Of a DNA stretch of 24,184 nucleotides, positions 1 through 6,958 are shown in pieces (position 1 is the first letter of the stretch; each line of letters starts with the position of its first letter). The DNA is taken from assembly GCA_039817205.1 (NCBI GenBank), contig JBCBWG010000022.1:1-24184 (forward strand). The letters are read 5' to 3'. The notes beneath the pieces were generated by a model. It was given only the letters and a program-made list of their open reading frames with translations, did not search any database and was not told where the DNA came from. A program made the position numbers and the translations under genes. This DNA comes from JBCBWG01 sp039817205. Its GTDB lineage: Bacteria > Pseudomonadota > Alphaproteobacteria > Rhizobiales > Hyphomicrobiaceae.

Positions 1-1
1 T

Positions 2-160
2 GTCGATGCCCTCGGTCAGCGAAGGAAGGCACGCGCCGCTCTTGAGGCCACATTGGTTGCAGCCGTTGAGAAGCGATTGATGAAGGAGCGCGCGACCCAC
101 CGCACCGAGACCGACCGCACCAAGGTCGATTTCTTCACACTCGTGCGGGGTGAGAACTAA
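2..160 (+). CDS. phnG: PhnG, C-terminal end (partial, cut by window start)
   Basis: The reading frame enters from the left edge and runs for 52 codons to a TAA. It ends in the sequence TKVDFFTLVRGEN, which is the characteristic tail of PhnG. PhnG is a subunit of the carbon-phosphorus lyase core complex (PhnGHIJ). In that complex it acts with PhnI, PhnH and PhnL in transferring the phosphonate to the ribose C1 of ATP with release of adenine. phnH starts 3 bases after the stop, as expected for one operon. Only the C-terminus is visible, so nothing can be said about the rest of the protein. The gene call rests on the tail motif and on the neighbours. Confidence 0.9.
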   Translation, partial: VDALGQRRKARAALEATLVAAVEKRLMKERATHRTETDRTKVDFFTLVRGEN

Positions 161-163
161 GCC

Positions 164-769
164 ATGCCATTGCAAGCGGCTGAGCTCTCACCGAACAATC
201 TCATACAAGATACGCAGCAAGTCTTCCGCTGCTGTTTGACCGCTCTGTCGCGCCCCTGGACGCCGGTTGCGGTGCCAGCCTTTGTTCCGGGTGAAGGTGC
301 TCTGTACCCGTCGACGATGTCGGTGTTGATCGCGTTGGCGGACTTCGAAACCAGGATTTGGCTTGATGACTGCGCGCGTGCAGATGCCTCCGTCGTCGAC
401 AGCCTCGTGTTTCGGACCGGCGCCGTCATAACAGACCAGCCGGCAAAGGCGACGTTTGCCGTCGTCTCGCGCGGTGCAGAACTACCACCGCTTGATCAGT
501 TCGGGCAGGGCACAGCTGACTATCCGGATCAGTCGACGACGGTTCTCATACAAGTTGCAGCACTCCGGAGCAGCGGGTCGGCATTCCGCGGTCCAGGAAT
601 TCAAACGACCATCGAAGGTTCCGCAGAGCCGCTGCCAGAGAACTTTGAAACACAACTACACGCAAACCACGCGCGCTTTCCGCTTGGCGTCGATCTGCTT
701 CTTTTGACCCCGGAACAGGTCGTCGGGCTTCCACGGAGCACGAGACTCATCACCGGCGAGGCTGGCTAA
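164..769 (+). CDS. phnH: PhnH, carbon-phosphorus lyase core subunit
   Basis: This 201-residue protein has the size and position expected of PhnH, a subunit of the PhnGHIJ complex. PhnH is needed for the first step of phosphonate breakdown, formation of ribose-1-phosphonate 5-triphosphate. The sequence holds the family-like stretches FRCCLTALSRPWTPV near the N-terminus and RFPLGVDLLLL near the C-terminus. The ATG is 3 bases after the phnG stop, and a G-rich GGGGTGAG sequence inside the end of phnG lies about 9 bases upstream as a plausible ribosome site. Its TAA overlaps the phnI ATG by one base (TAATG), implying translational coupling. Nothing looks broken. Confidence 0.95.
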   Translation: MPLQAAELSPNNLIQDTQQVFRCCLTALSRPWTPVAVPAFVPGEGALYPSTMSVLIALADFETRIWLDDCARADASVVDSLVFRTGAVITDQPAKATFAVVSRGAELPPLDQFGQGTADYPDQSTTVLIQVAALRSSGSAFRGPGIQTTIEGSAEPLPENFETQLHANHARFPLGVDLLLLTPEQVVGLPRSTRLITGEAG

Positions 770-1941
770 TGTACGTTGCGGTCAAGGGCGGGGAAGCGGC
801 GATCGACGCGGCGCACGAGCTTCTTGCGAAGAAGCGGCGCGGTGATCCCTCCGTGCCCGAACTCACGATTGAGCAAATCCGCGAGCAGATGACGCTCGCG
901 GTTAATCGGGTCATGAGCGAGGGCTCTTTGCATGACCCGGACCTTGCGGCACTGGCAATCAAACAAGCGCGCGGTGATCTGATCGAGGCAATTTTTCTCG
1001 TCCGAGCGTATCGGACGACGTTGCCGCGATTTGGGTACTGCGAACCGATCGATACGTCCGAGATGGACATAACGCGGCGCATCTCGGCAACTTTCAAAGA
1101 CTTGCCGGGCGGTCAGGTGTTGGGCCCGACGTTCGATTACACGCACCGTTTGCTTGACCCTGAACTTGCTCAATCCAGCAACTGGGTTGCGGATGGAGAC
1201 GACTCCACGGTGGCACGCGACGCGGCGGCCGATGCCAACGCTTCTGAGGTTGCGGACACAGCTGCGACTTCACCGACGGTTCCGCATGTTGCTTCGATAC
1301 TCGGCAACCAGGGTTTGATAGAGCCGAGTTCCACTGATGCCGACACCGAGACCGTTGGCGATCTTACGCGCGACCCGCTTGCCTTCCCCGCCGACCGTGA
1401 CCTCCGCCTTCAGTCTTTGGCTCGGGGTGATGAAGGTTTCCTCCTGGCACTCGCCTATTCAACGCAGCGAGGTTATGGCCGCACCCACCCGTTCGCAGGC
1501 GAGATCCGCGTCGGGAATGTGGAGGTGTCGATCGTTCCGGACGAGCTGGGTTTTGAAGTGCCGCTTGGCGCGATCACAGTGACCGAGTGCGAAATGGTCA
1601 ACCAGTTTAAGGGAAGCGCAGACACGCCACCTCAGTTCACGCGCGGGTACGGTCTGACCTTCGGGCATGCGGAGCGTAAGGCGATGTCCATGGCGCTCGT
1701 CGATCGTTCGCTTAGGGCGCGCGAGCTTGGTGAGGATCTCACGGCGCCCGCCCAGGATGAGGAATTTGTGCTCAGCCATGCAGACAATGTGCAGGCGACG
1801 GGGTTCGTCGAACACCTGAAGCTGCCGCACTACGTTGATTTTCAGGCCGAGCTCGTTCTGTTGCGCCAACTTCGTAAGGAATGGGCTGGAGACCGCGCGC
1901 TGAGCGACGAGGCCGTCGATGAAACGGACGTGGCGGAATGA
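769..1941 (+). CDS. phnI: PhnI, carbon-phosphorus lyase core subunit
   Basis: PhnI (390 residues) is the nucleosidase-type subunit of the C-P lyase core. With PhnG, PhnH and PhnL it replaces the adenine of ATP by the phosphonate. Strong family stretches are visible: MYVAVKGGEAAIDAAHELL at the start, then RDLRLQSLARGDEGFLLALA, STQRGYGRTHPFAGEI, MVNQFKGSADTPPQFTRGYG and NVQATGFVEHLKLPHYVDFQ. It is somewhat longer than the E. coli protein (about 354 residues). The extra length seems to sit around residues 140-205, an acidic, Ala/Asp/Thr-rich stretch before the conserved RDLRLQ block. The gene overlaps phnH by one base. Its TGA overlaps the ATG of a 26-codon ORF that bridges to phnJ. Confidence 0.97.
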   Translation: MYVAVKGGEAAIDAAHELLAKKRRGDPSVPELTIEQIREQMTLAVNRVMSEGSLHDPDLAALAIKQARGDLIEAIFLVRAYRTTLPRFGYCEPIDTSEMDITRRISATFKDLPGGQVLGPTFDYTHRLLDPELAQSSNWVADGDDSTVARDAAADANASEVADTAATSPTVPHVASILGNQGLIEPSSTDADTETVGDLTRDPLAFPADRDLRLQSLARGDEGFLLALAYSTQRGYGRTHPFAGEIRVGNVEVSIVPDELGFEVPLGAITVTECEMVNQFKGSADTPPQFTRGYGLTFGHAERKAMSMALVDRSLRARELGEDLTAPAQDEEFVLSHADNVQATGFVEHLKLPHYVDFQAELVLLRQLRKEWAGDRALSDEAVDETDVAE

Positions 1942-2018
1942 GCGCCACCATCCTCAAGTCGCGGAACCACCTACAGTCTTTTACAGACCGATTAGCCATC
2001 TGGCGGATCGCAGCATGA
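1938..2018 (+). CDS. Possible 26-codon coupling ORF between phnI and phnJ
   Basis: An ATG at 1938 shares ATGA with the phnI stop codon. It opens a frame of 26 codons (starting MSATILKSRN, ending LAIWRIAA) whose TGA at 2016-2018 lies inside the ATGA of the phnJ start codon at 2015. The small frame is therefore linked at both ends by the same 4-base stop/start overlap and exactly fills the only sizeable gap in this operon. This geometry would let ribosomes pass from phnI to phnJ by termination-reinitiation. I do not recognise the peptide and see no strong ribosome site of its own. It may be a pure coupling device, or a coincidence. Confidence 0.35.
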   Translation: MSATILKSRNHLQSFTDRLAIWRIAA

Positions 2019-2923
2019 CACGCATTGACACCAAGTTTCCTAACGAAACCGCCGAGACGGATACGGGGCCCGCTTACAATTTCGCGTACCTCGACGAGCA
2101 GACGAAGCGCATGATCCGGCGTGCACTTTTGAAAGCCGTCGCAATCCCTGGCTACCAGGTGCCGTTCGCCAGTCGCGAGATGCCCATGCCCTACGGCTGG
2201 GGCACCGGCGGCGTTCAAGTGACCGCGTCGGTGATTGGTCAAAGCGACACGCTCAAGGTCATCGACCAAGGCGCTGACGACACGACCAATGCCGTGTCGA
2301 TCCGAAAATTTTTTGAAAAGACCGCAGGTGTTCAAACGACGACGGCGACCGACGCGGCGACGGTGATCCAGACGCGGCACCGCATTCCCGAGCAGCCACT
2401 AAGCGAAGATCAGATCCTCGTCTACCAGGTCCCGATTCCGGAGCCGCTCCGCTTTCTTGAGCCGCGCGAGACCGAGACGCGCCGCATGCATGCGCTGGAA
2501 GAATATGGCCTGATGCACGTGAAGCTCTACGAAGACATTGCGCAGCACGGCCACATCGCAACGACCTATGCCTACCCGGTCAAAGTCGATGACCGCTATG
2601 TGATGGACCCGTCGCCGACCCCGAAATTCGATAACCCGAAGATGCATCGTTCGCCGGCGTTGCAGTTGTTCGGCGCGGGTCGTGAAAAGCGCATCTATGC
2701 GATCCCGCCCTACACCGAAGTTGTCAGTCTCGATTTTGATGACCATCCGTTTGAACGGACGAAATTCGATAAGCCGTGCGCAATCTGCGGAGCAACTGAC
2801 AGCTACCTTGATGAGGTTGTCACCGATGACAAAGGCGGGCGCATGTTCGTTTGTTCCGACACCGACTATTGCGAGCGGCGGGTGAGGCGAGCAGGAAACC
2901 TGTTCTGGGGAGGGCCGAAGTGA
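2015..2923 (+). CDS. phnJ: PhnJ, radical-SAM carbon-phosphorus lyase
   Basis: PhnJ is the catalytic subunit that cleaves the C-P bond of 5-phosphoribosyl-1-phosphonate, using S-adenosylmethionine and an iron-sulfur cluster. The 302-residue protein carries YNFAYLDEQTKRMIRRA, REMPMPYGWGTGG, RFLEPRETETRRMHALEEYG and MDPSPTPKFDNPKM. The C-terminal cysteines are C255, C258, C280 and C286, with the same spacing as the E. coli cluster ligands and the catalytic cysteine (241, 244, 266, 272). I chose the ATG at 2015 because conserved PhnJ sequence begins shortly after it; an in-frame ATG at 1919 would add 32 unrelated residues and overlap phnI. No strong ribosome site precedes 2015, which fits coupling to the upstream mini-ORF. 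The TGA overlaps a possible phnK GTG. Confidence 0.97.
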   Translation: MTRIDTKFPNETAETDTGPAYNFAYLDEQTKRMIRRALLKAVAIPGYQVPFASREMPMPYGWGTGGVQVTASVIGQSDTLKVIDQGADDTTNAVSIRKFFEKTAGVQTTTATDAATVIQTRHRIPEQPLSEDQILVYQVPIPEPLRFLEPRETETRRMHALEEYGLMHVKLYEDIAQHGHIATTYAYPVKVDDRYVMDPSPTPKFDNPKMHRSPALQLFGAGREKRIYAIPPYTEVVSLDFDDHPFERTKFDKPCAICGATDSYLDEVVTDDKGGRMFVCSDTDYCERRVRRAGNLFWGGPK

Positions 2924-2925
2924 CC

Positions 2926-3765
2926 ATGGCGCACACCGCGGAGTGGGCGATCGAGGCGAAAGCGCGACGCCCAGATACGGAAATCGACACGGACGCGGGC
3001 CCACTCTTGGTCGCTGACGGGTTGACGAAGCACTACGGTGGGCGGATCGGGTGCAGCGATGTGAGCTTTGACATTCATGATGGCGAAGTGATTGCGGTCG
3101 TCGGCGAGTCCGGTTCCGGCAAGTCGACGCTCCTCGGATTGCTTTCAATGCAGTTGGCGCAGTCGTCCGGCCATGTTCGCTATCGGATGCGCGACGGCGT
3201 TGTCCGTGATCTCAACGAACTGACTGAGGCCGAGCGACGGTTTCTCCTGCGGACCGATTGGGGTTTTGTCCATCAAGATGCACGGCTTGGTCTCCGGATG
3301 TCGGTGTCGGCTGGCGCAAACGTCGGGGAGCGTCTGATGGCGGTCGGCTGGCGTCACTACGGGGAAATTCGTGCTGAGGCGACGGACTGGCTCGCGAAGG
3401 TTGAGATCAACGATGACCGCATTGACGATCGCCCCGACACGTTCTCAGGAGGAATGCGGCAGCGCCTTCAAATTGCAAAGAATCTGGTGACCCGCCCACG
3501 GCTCGTATTTATGGATGAGCCCACAGGCGGGCTCGATGTGTCCGTCCAAGCCCGCCTTCTCGATCTGATCCGCGAGTTTGTCACGACGTCGGGGTTATCC
3601 GCCGTGGTCGTCACACATGACCTCGCGGTGGCCCGCCTCCTGTCGCATCGCACAATCGTTATGCGCCACGGCCAGATTGTCGAAACGGGCCTGACTGATC
3701 AGGTTTTGGATGACCCTCAACACCCGTACACCCAGCTTCTCGTCTCGTCCGTTTTGCAGTGGTAA
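2926..3765 (+). CDS. phnK: PhnK, ABC-type ATPase of the C-P lyase complex
   Basis: PhnK is an ABC-family ATPase that binds the PhnGHIJ core rather than a membrane transporter. The protein (279 residues from this ATG) has Walker A GESGSGKST (60-68), a Q-loop region FVHQDARLGLRMS, signature FSGGMRQRLQIAKNLV (173-188), Walker B LVFMDEP (193-199) and the switch histidine VVTHD (H231). The ending HPYTQLLVSSVLQ is typical of PhnK. It has about 25 N-terminal residues more than E. coli PhnK. An alternative GTG at 2920 overlaps the phnJ stop (GTGA); the purine-rich GGGGAGGG at 2907-2914 is better spaced for the ATG at 2926. phnL follows after only 5 bases. Confidence 0.95.
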   Translation: MAHTAEWAIEAKARRPDTEIDTDAGPLLVADGLTKHYGGRIGCSDVSFDIHDGEVIAVVGESGSGKSTLLGLLSMQLAQSSGHVRYRMRDGVVRDLNELTEAERRFLLRTDWGFVHQDARLGLRMSVSAGANVGERLMAVGWRHYGEIRAEATDWLAKVEINDDRIDDRPDTFSGGMRQRLQIAKNLVTRPRLVFMDEPTGGLDVSVQARLLDLIREFVTTSGLSAVVVTHDLAVARLLSHRTIVMRHGQIVETGLTDQVLDDPQHPYTQLLVSSVLQW

Positions 3766-3770
3766 TTGGC

Positions 3771-4454
3771 ATGATTGTTCTGAAGGATGTTGCCAAGACT
3801 TTCGTCATGCACCTGCGCGACGGAACGGTGCTGCCGGTGGTTAAAGGTGTGACCTTTGATGTCTGCGCTGGCGAGTGCGTGGTTCTTGGCGGGCCATCCG
3901 GAACAGGTAAGTCGTCGATCCTGAAAATGATCTACGGCAACTACCGCACCAGCGATGGCGAGATCCTGGTCAAGCACGACGGGGATTGGGTAGACGTTTC
4001 GCAAGCGTTGCCAAGAACCATGATCGCGCTCCGGGAGACGACACTCGGTTATGTGAGCCAGTTTTTGCGCACGATCCCGCGCGTCTCGGCGCTCGATGTT
4101 GTCGCTGGCGCAGCACGAGAGGCCGGGGCAGACCCCTGAAAAGCCAACGAACGCGCGAGTGAGCTTCTGGCGCGACTGAACATTCCAGAGCAGCTTTGGT
4201 CCCTGCCACCTGCAACGTTCTCTGGCGGTGAACAACAGCGGATTAACATCGCACGCGGGTTTGCTGCTGAGCGGCCAATCCTTCTGCTTGATGAGCCGAC
4301 GGCTTCGCTCGACGCTGCGAACCGGGCTGTTGTCGTCGACCTAATCGAAAATAGGAAGGCCGCGGGGACGACAATCCTTGGCATCTTCCATGACGCTGAC
4401 GTCCGCGAACGGGTCGCATCCCGCACCGTAGACGTCACGGCGTTCGCAGCTTGA
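3771..4454 (+). pseudogene. phnL: PhnL with in-frame premature TGA (nonsense pseudogene or sequence error)
   Basis: The frame starts MIVLKDVAKTF and shows PhnL features: Walker A GGPSGTGKS (40-48) and Q-loop GYVSQFLRTIPR. After 122 codons it meets TGA at 4137-4139. The same frame continues without a shift, reading KANERASELLARLNIPEQLW, then signature FSGGEQQRINIARG, Walker B ILLLDEPTASLDAA, and H-loop GIFHD, ending with TGA at 4452-4454. The total length (227 sense codons plus the stop) and the alignment to remembered E. coli PhnL across the stop show no gap, so the simplest reading is one substitution, for example CGA to TGA. The truncated product would lack the signature, Walker B and H-loop and could not hydrolyse ATP. 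TGA ends other genes here (phnI, phnJ, phnM, phnN), so a changed genetic code is unlikely. A GTG at 3759 is an alternative start. Confidence 0.9.
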
Positions 4455-4464
4455 TGAGGCGCGC

Positions 4465-5613
4465 ATGAGCACGATCACCTTAACGAATGGGCGGGTCGTC
4501 CTAGCAGACACTGTGATCGACGGCTGGGTCTCGATCGAAGATGGACGGATTCAAGGCGTGGGTCCCGGACAGCCCTCCGCGACCTTGACAAGAACTCACG
4601 ATCTCGGCGGTGACATGCTGATCCCAGGGCTTGTCGAACTCCATACTGACCATATGGAGCAGCATCTGCAGCCGCGGCCGCGGGTTCACTGGCCTGAGCG
4701 TTCGGCCATCATGGCCTTCGATGCCCAAGTGGCTGCGAGTGGGATCACGACTGTGTTCGATTGTGTTCGGGCCGGCAACGACGCCGACTACGCCAAGCAG
4801 AAAGGTGAGATCACGTCAGTTGTCCGTGCCGTTTCGGAGGCAATGGATGCAGGCCTGCTCCGCGCTGATCACCGCATCCATCTACGTTGCGAGGTCTGTG
4901 CTGACGATGTGTTGTCAGAAACGAAAGCTGTCATCGAGAACCCGCACGTCGGTTTGATCTCACTCATGGACCACACGCCCGGTGCGCGGCAGTTCATTGA
5001 TATCGAGCAGTGGAGGACCTACTACGGCGGCAAATCCGGCTTGTCGAACGATCAGCTCGACCGCCTCATCAAAGATAAGCGCGCGCAATTTGATCGGAAC
5101 TACCTGCAGAACAGGTCTGCTATTGTGCGGTTGGCGCGACAGATGAACGTGAAAGTTGCAAGCCACGACGATGCAACCGAGGCGCACGTCCGCGAAGCTC
5201 TCGAGGACCAAGTCGCGATCGCGGAATTCCCAACGACCGAAGAGGCAGCGCGCTTGTCGCATGCTGCCGGGATCAGCGTTTTGATGGGCGCGCCGAATGT
5301 TGTGCGAGGTGGTTCGCACTCTGGCAACATCGCAGCCGAACAGCTTGCAAGGCTCGGCTATCTCGATGTGCTCTCATCCGATTACGTCCCAGCGAGCCTG
5401 CTGCTGGCAGCGTTTATTCTGGCAGACCGCATCAATGACTTTGACCTGCCTCGTGCGCTCGCAACGGTCACGTCGACACCGGCCAATGCCGTTGGACTTC
5501 ACGACCGTGGTACGATCGCTGAAGGCCTGCGCGGCGATGTTGTGAGGGTTGCACTTGTCGACAGTGCGCCAGTGGTTCGCGAAGTCTACCGAGAGGGCCA
5601 ACGTGTCTGCTGA
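4465..5613 (+). CDS. phnM: PhnM, ribose-1-phosphonate 5-triphosphate diphosphatase
   Basis: PhnM removes pyrophosphate from 5-triphosphoribosyl-1-phosphonate, giving the substrate of PhnJ. The 382-residue protein is an amidohydrolase-fold metal enzyme. The metal-binding motif ELHTDHMEQHL (H60 and H63) follows a small N-terminal beta domain (LTNGRVVLADTVIDGWVSIEDG). Later come LISLMDHTPGARQF, VASHDDATEAH, MGAPNVVRGGSHSGN and LSSDYVPASLL, all characteristic of PhnM. GAGG at 4456-4459 lies 5 bases before the ATG. It starts 10 bases after the phnL stop and overlaps phnN by 11 bases. It looks intact, so selection on the operon may still be acting despite the phnL lesion. Confidence 0.96.
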   Translation: MSTITLTNGRVVLADTVIDGWVSIEDGRIQGVGPGQPSATLTRTHDLGGDMLIPGLVELHTDHMEQHLQPRPRVHWPERSAIMAFDAQVAASGITTVFDCVRAGNDADYAKQKGEITSVVRAVSEAMDAGLLRADHRIHLRCEVCADDVLSETKAVIENPHVGLISLMDHTPGARQFIDIEQWRTYYGGKSGLSNDQLDRLIKDKRAQFDRNYLQNRSAIVRLARQMNVKVASHDDATEAHVREALEDQVAIAEFPTTEEAARLSHAAGISVLMGAPNVVRGGSHSGNIAAEQLARLGYLDVLSSDYVPASLLLAAFILADRINDFDLPRALATVTSTPANAVGLHDRGTIAEGLRGDVVRVALVDSAPVVREVYREGQRVC

Positions 5614-6211
5614 CGAGTTGAGTCAAAAAACGCCCGTTCAGGCGATCGGCCCCGGAGTGGTTGTTTTGGTCGTTGGGCCGAGCGGTGTCGGCAAGGACGC
5701 AATTCTGAGTGGCGCGCGCGTGCGTCTCAAAAACGATTCCAGGTTTTGGTTTCCGGAACGGGTCATCTCGCGTCCGCCACACGGATCCGAGAAGCATGTT
5801 GCGGTGACGCCCGATGCCTTTGAGCGCGCGCGTCTCAACGGACAGTTTGCGCTCTCTTGGTTCGCCCACGGTGTCGGTTATGGACTGCCGGGCGAGATCA
5901 AGGATCGGGTTGGGGAAGGCGATGTCGTCGTGTGCAACGCCTCGCGAACCGTCGTTGGTTTCGCGCGCAAACGCTACAGCAACTGCTCCGTCGTCTATGT
6001 CGACTGCCCGGTCGACGTCCGCGCCGAGCGGCTTGCACGCCGCGGGCGCGAGACACCATCCGAGATCACCGAGCGGCTCGAGCGAGACGGGTCGCAGGTG
6101 ACGCCCGAGACCGCCGACGTCGTCATCGACAACTCCGGACCGGTCGAATTTGCGATCGAAGCGTTTGTCTCAGCTCTCCAAGGCCCGATGCAGATGAGGG
6201 TTGCGCCGTGA
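5603..6211 (+). CDS. phnN: PhnN, ribose 1,5-bisphosphate phosphokinase
   Basis: PhnN phosphorylates ribose 1,5-bisphosphate with ATP to give PRPP, returning the sugar product of C-P lyase to metabolism. The protein has a guanylate-kinase-like P-loop, VVGPSGVGKD (24-32), followed by FPERVISRPP, ALSWFAHGVGYGLP and a RAERLARRGRE lid-like region. I place the start at GTG 5603 because GAGAGGG (5591-5597) sits 5 bases upstream and the start overlaps the end of phnM by 11 bases. An in-frame ATG at 5549 would overlap phnM by 65 bases. From the GTG the protein is 202 residues, slightly longer than E. coli PhnN (185). It is the last recognisable phn gene here. Confidence 0.93.
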   Translation: MSADELSQKTPVQAIGPGVVVLVVGPSGVGKDAILSGARVRLKNDSRFWFPERVISRPPHGSEKHVAVTPDAFERARLNGQFALSWFAHGVGYGLPGEIKDRVGEGDVVVCNASRTVVGFARKRYSNCSVVYVDCPVDVRAERLARRGRETPSEITERLERDGSQVTPETADVVIDNSGPVEFAIEAFVSALQGPMQMRVAP

Positions 6212-6284
6212 GTGGGACGCAGCCATGTCGGCACGGACCGCGACCTCGCCCAACTACGCGTCACCGCGTGCTTCCAACAAAAAA

Positions 6285-6306
6285 TTTTCTTGGACCCCAA
6301 GGAAAA
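6285..6306. promoter_or_regulatory. Inverted repeat in the phnN-sigma factor spacer
   Basis: TTTTCTTGG and CCAAGGAAAA face each other around a 3-base centre (ACC), with one bulged G in the right arm. An A-run and T-run precede it. It could be an operator for the downstream sigma factor gene or the remains of a terminator for the phn operon. There is no clear T-run after the stem on the + strand, which argues against a standard terminator. The 205-base spacer (6212-6416) otherwise shows no convincing gene or promoter. Confidence 0.4.
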
Positions 6307-6416
6307 CGCATTGCGGTGCGTCTGAGGGTTGGACAGTCGTGCGTTGGGGCGTGCAGAGATGCGCAGCTGACGGCGGCGCGGTGACCAGTGTGTTAGGTCC
6401 GGGACGGGCGGATGAG

Positions 6417-6953
6417 ATGAATGTTGCGGAGTTGGCAGGCGCGGCAGCGGGCGGAGATCGCGCTGCGCTGAAGACGTTAATCGAGACGCACTACGACCGG
6501 ATTTACCGGATGGCGTGGCGCTGGTCCGGCTCCGTTCAGATGGCCGAGGATGTCGCTCAGGATGTCTGTATCAAGGTCGCGACATCGATCTCAGGGTTTC
6601 GGGGCCAGGCAAAGTTTACCACGTGGCTCTGGCAGATCGTCTACCGGACCGCTCTTGATCACCAACGGATATCCGGCAGGCAACAGCTGCATCCGCCGGA
6701 CACACTCCAAACGCTCGTCGACGCCCGGCAATGGCAGACGCACGATGGCGACGCTGAGAGCGATTACGACGACCTGTGGAGCGCGGTCCGGGCTTTGCCG
6801 CCGCAACAGCGCGATGCGGTGCTGTTGGTTTATGCCGAGACGCTCAGCCACGCCGAAGCCGCTGACGTTTTGGGATGCACCGCAAAAACTGTCTCCTGGC
6901 ACTTACACGAAGCGCGCAAGACTTTGCGTGCACAACTCGAAGCCGCGGAGTGA
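6417..6953 (+). CDS. ECF-type RNA polymerase sigma factor
   Basis: The 178-residue product has the two-domain layout of extracytoplasmic-function sigma factors. Region 2 covers about residues 20-80 (HYDRIYRMAWRW, AEDVAQDVCIKV, then FTTWLWQIVYRTALDHQR). A short linker rich in Asp and Gln follows. Region 4, with its helix-turn-helix, is near the C-terminus (LPPQQRDAVLLVYAETLSH and LGCTAKTVSWHLHEARKTL). It would redirect RNA polymerase to a small regulon. The start is uncertain: ATG 6417 gives a normal family length, while in-frame GTG 6381 or ATG 6225 would add residues with no family character. Its TGA overlaps an ATG of the next gene, a vWA membrane protein that I infer to be its regulator or effector. 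Confidence 0.9.
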   Translation: MNVAELAGAAAGGDRAALKTLIETHYDRIYRMAWRWSGSVQMAEDVAQDVCIKVATSISGFRGQAKFTTWLWQIVYRTALDHQRISGRQQLHPPDTLQTLVDARQWQTHDGDAESDYDDLWSAVRALPPQQRDAVLLVYAETLSHAEAADVLGCTAKTVSWHLHEARKTLRAQLEAAE

Positions 6954-6958
6954 TGCCG

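Noticed and set aside
1919..2014. Upstream in-frame extension of phnJ from ATG 1919.
   Set aside because: It adds 32 residues with no PhnJ character and overlaps the end of phnI. Conserved sequence begins after ATG 2015.
4137..4139. TGA in phnL read as selenocysteine or as tryptophan in an altered genetic code.
   Set aside because: TGA ends several other genes here (phnI, phnJ, phnM, phnN, atpH). PhnL has no known selenocysteine site, and I see no selenocysteine-type stem-loop evidence.
6201..6416. Extension of the sigma factor back to 6201 or 6225.
   Set aside because: The added residues have no sigma-factor features and the region includes the inverted repeat. Family length fits the start at 6417.
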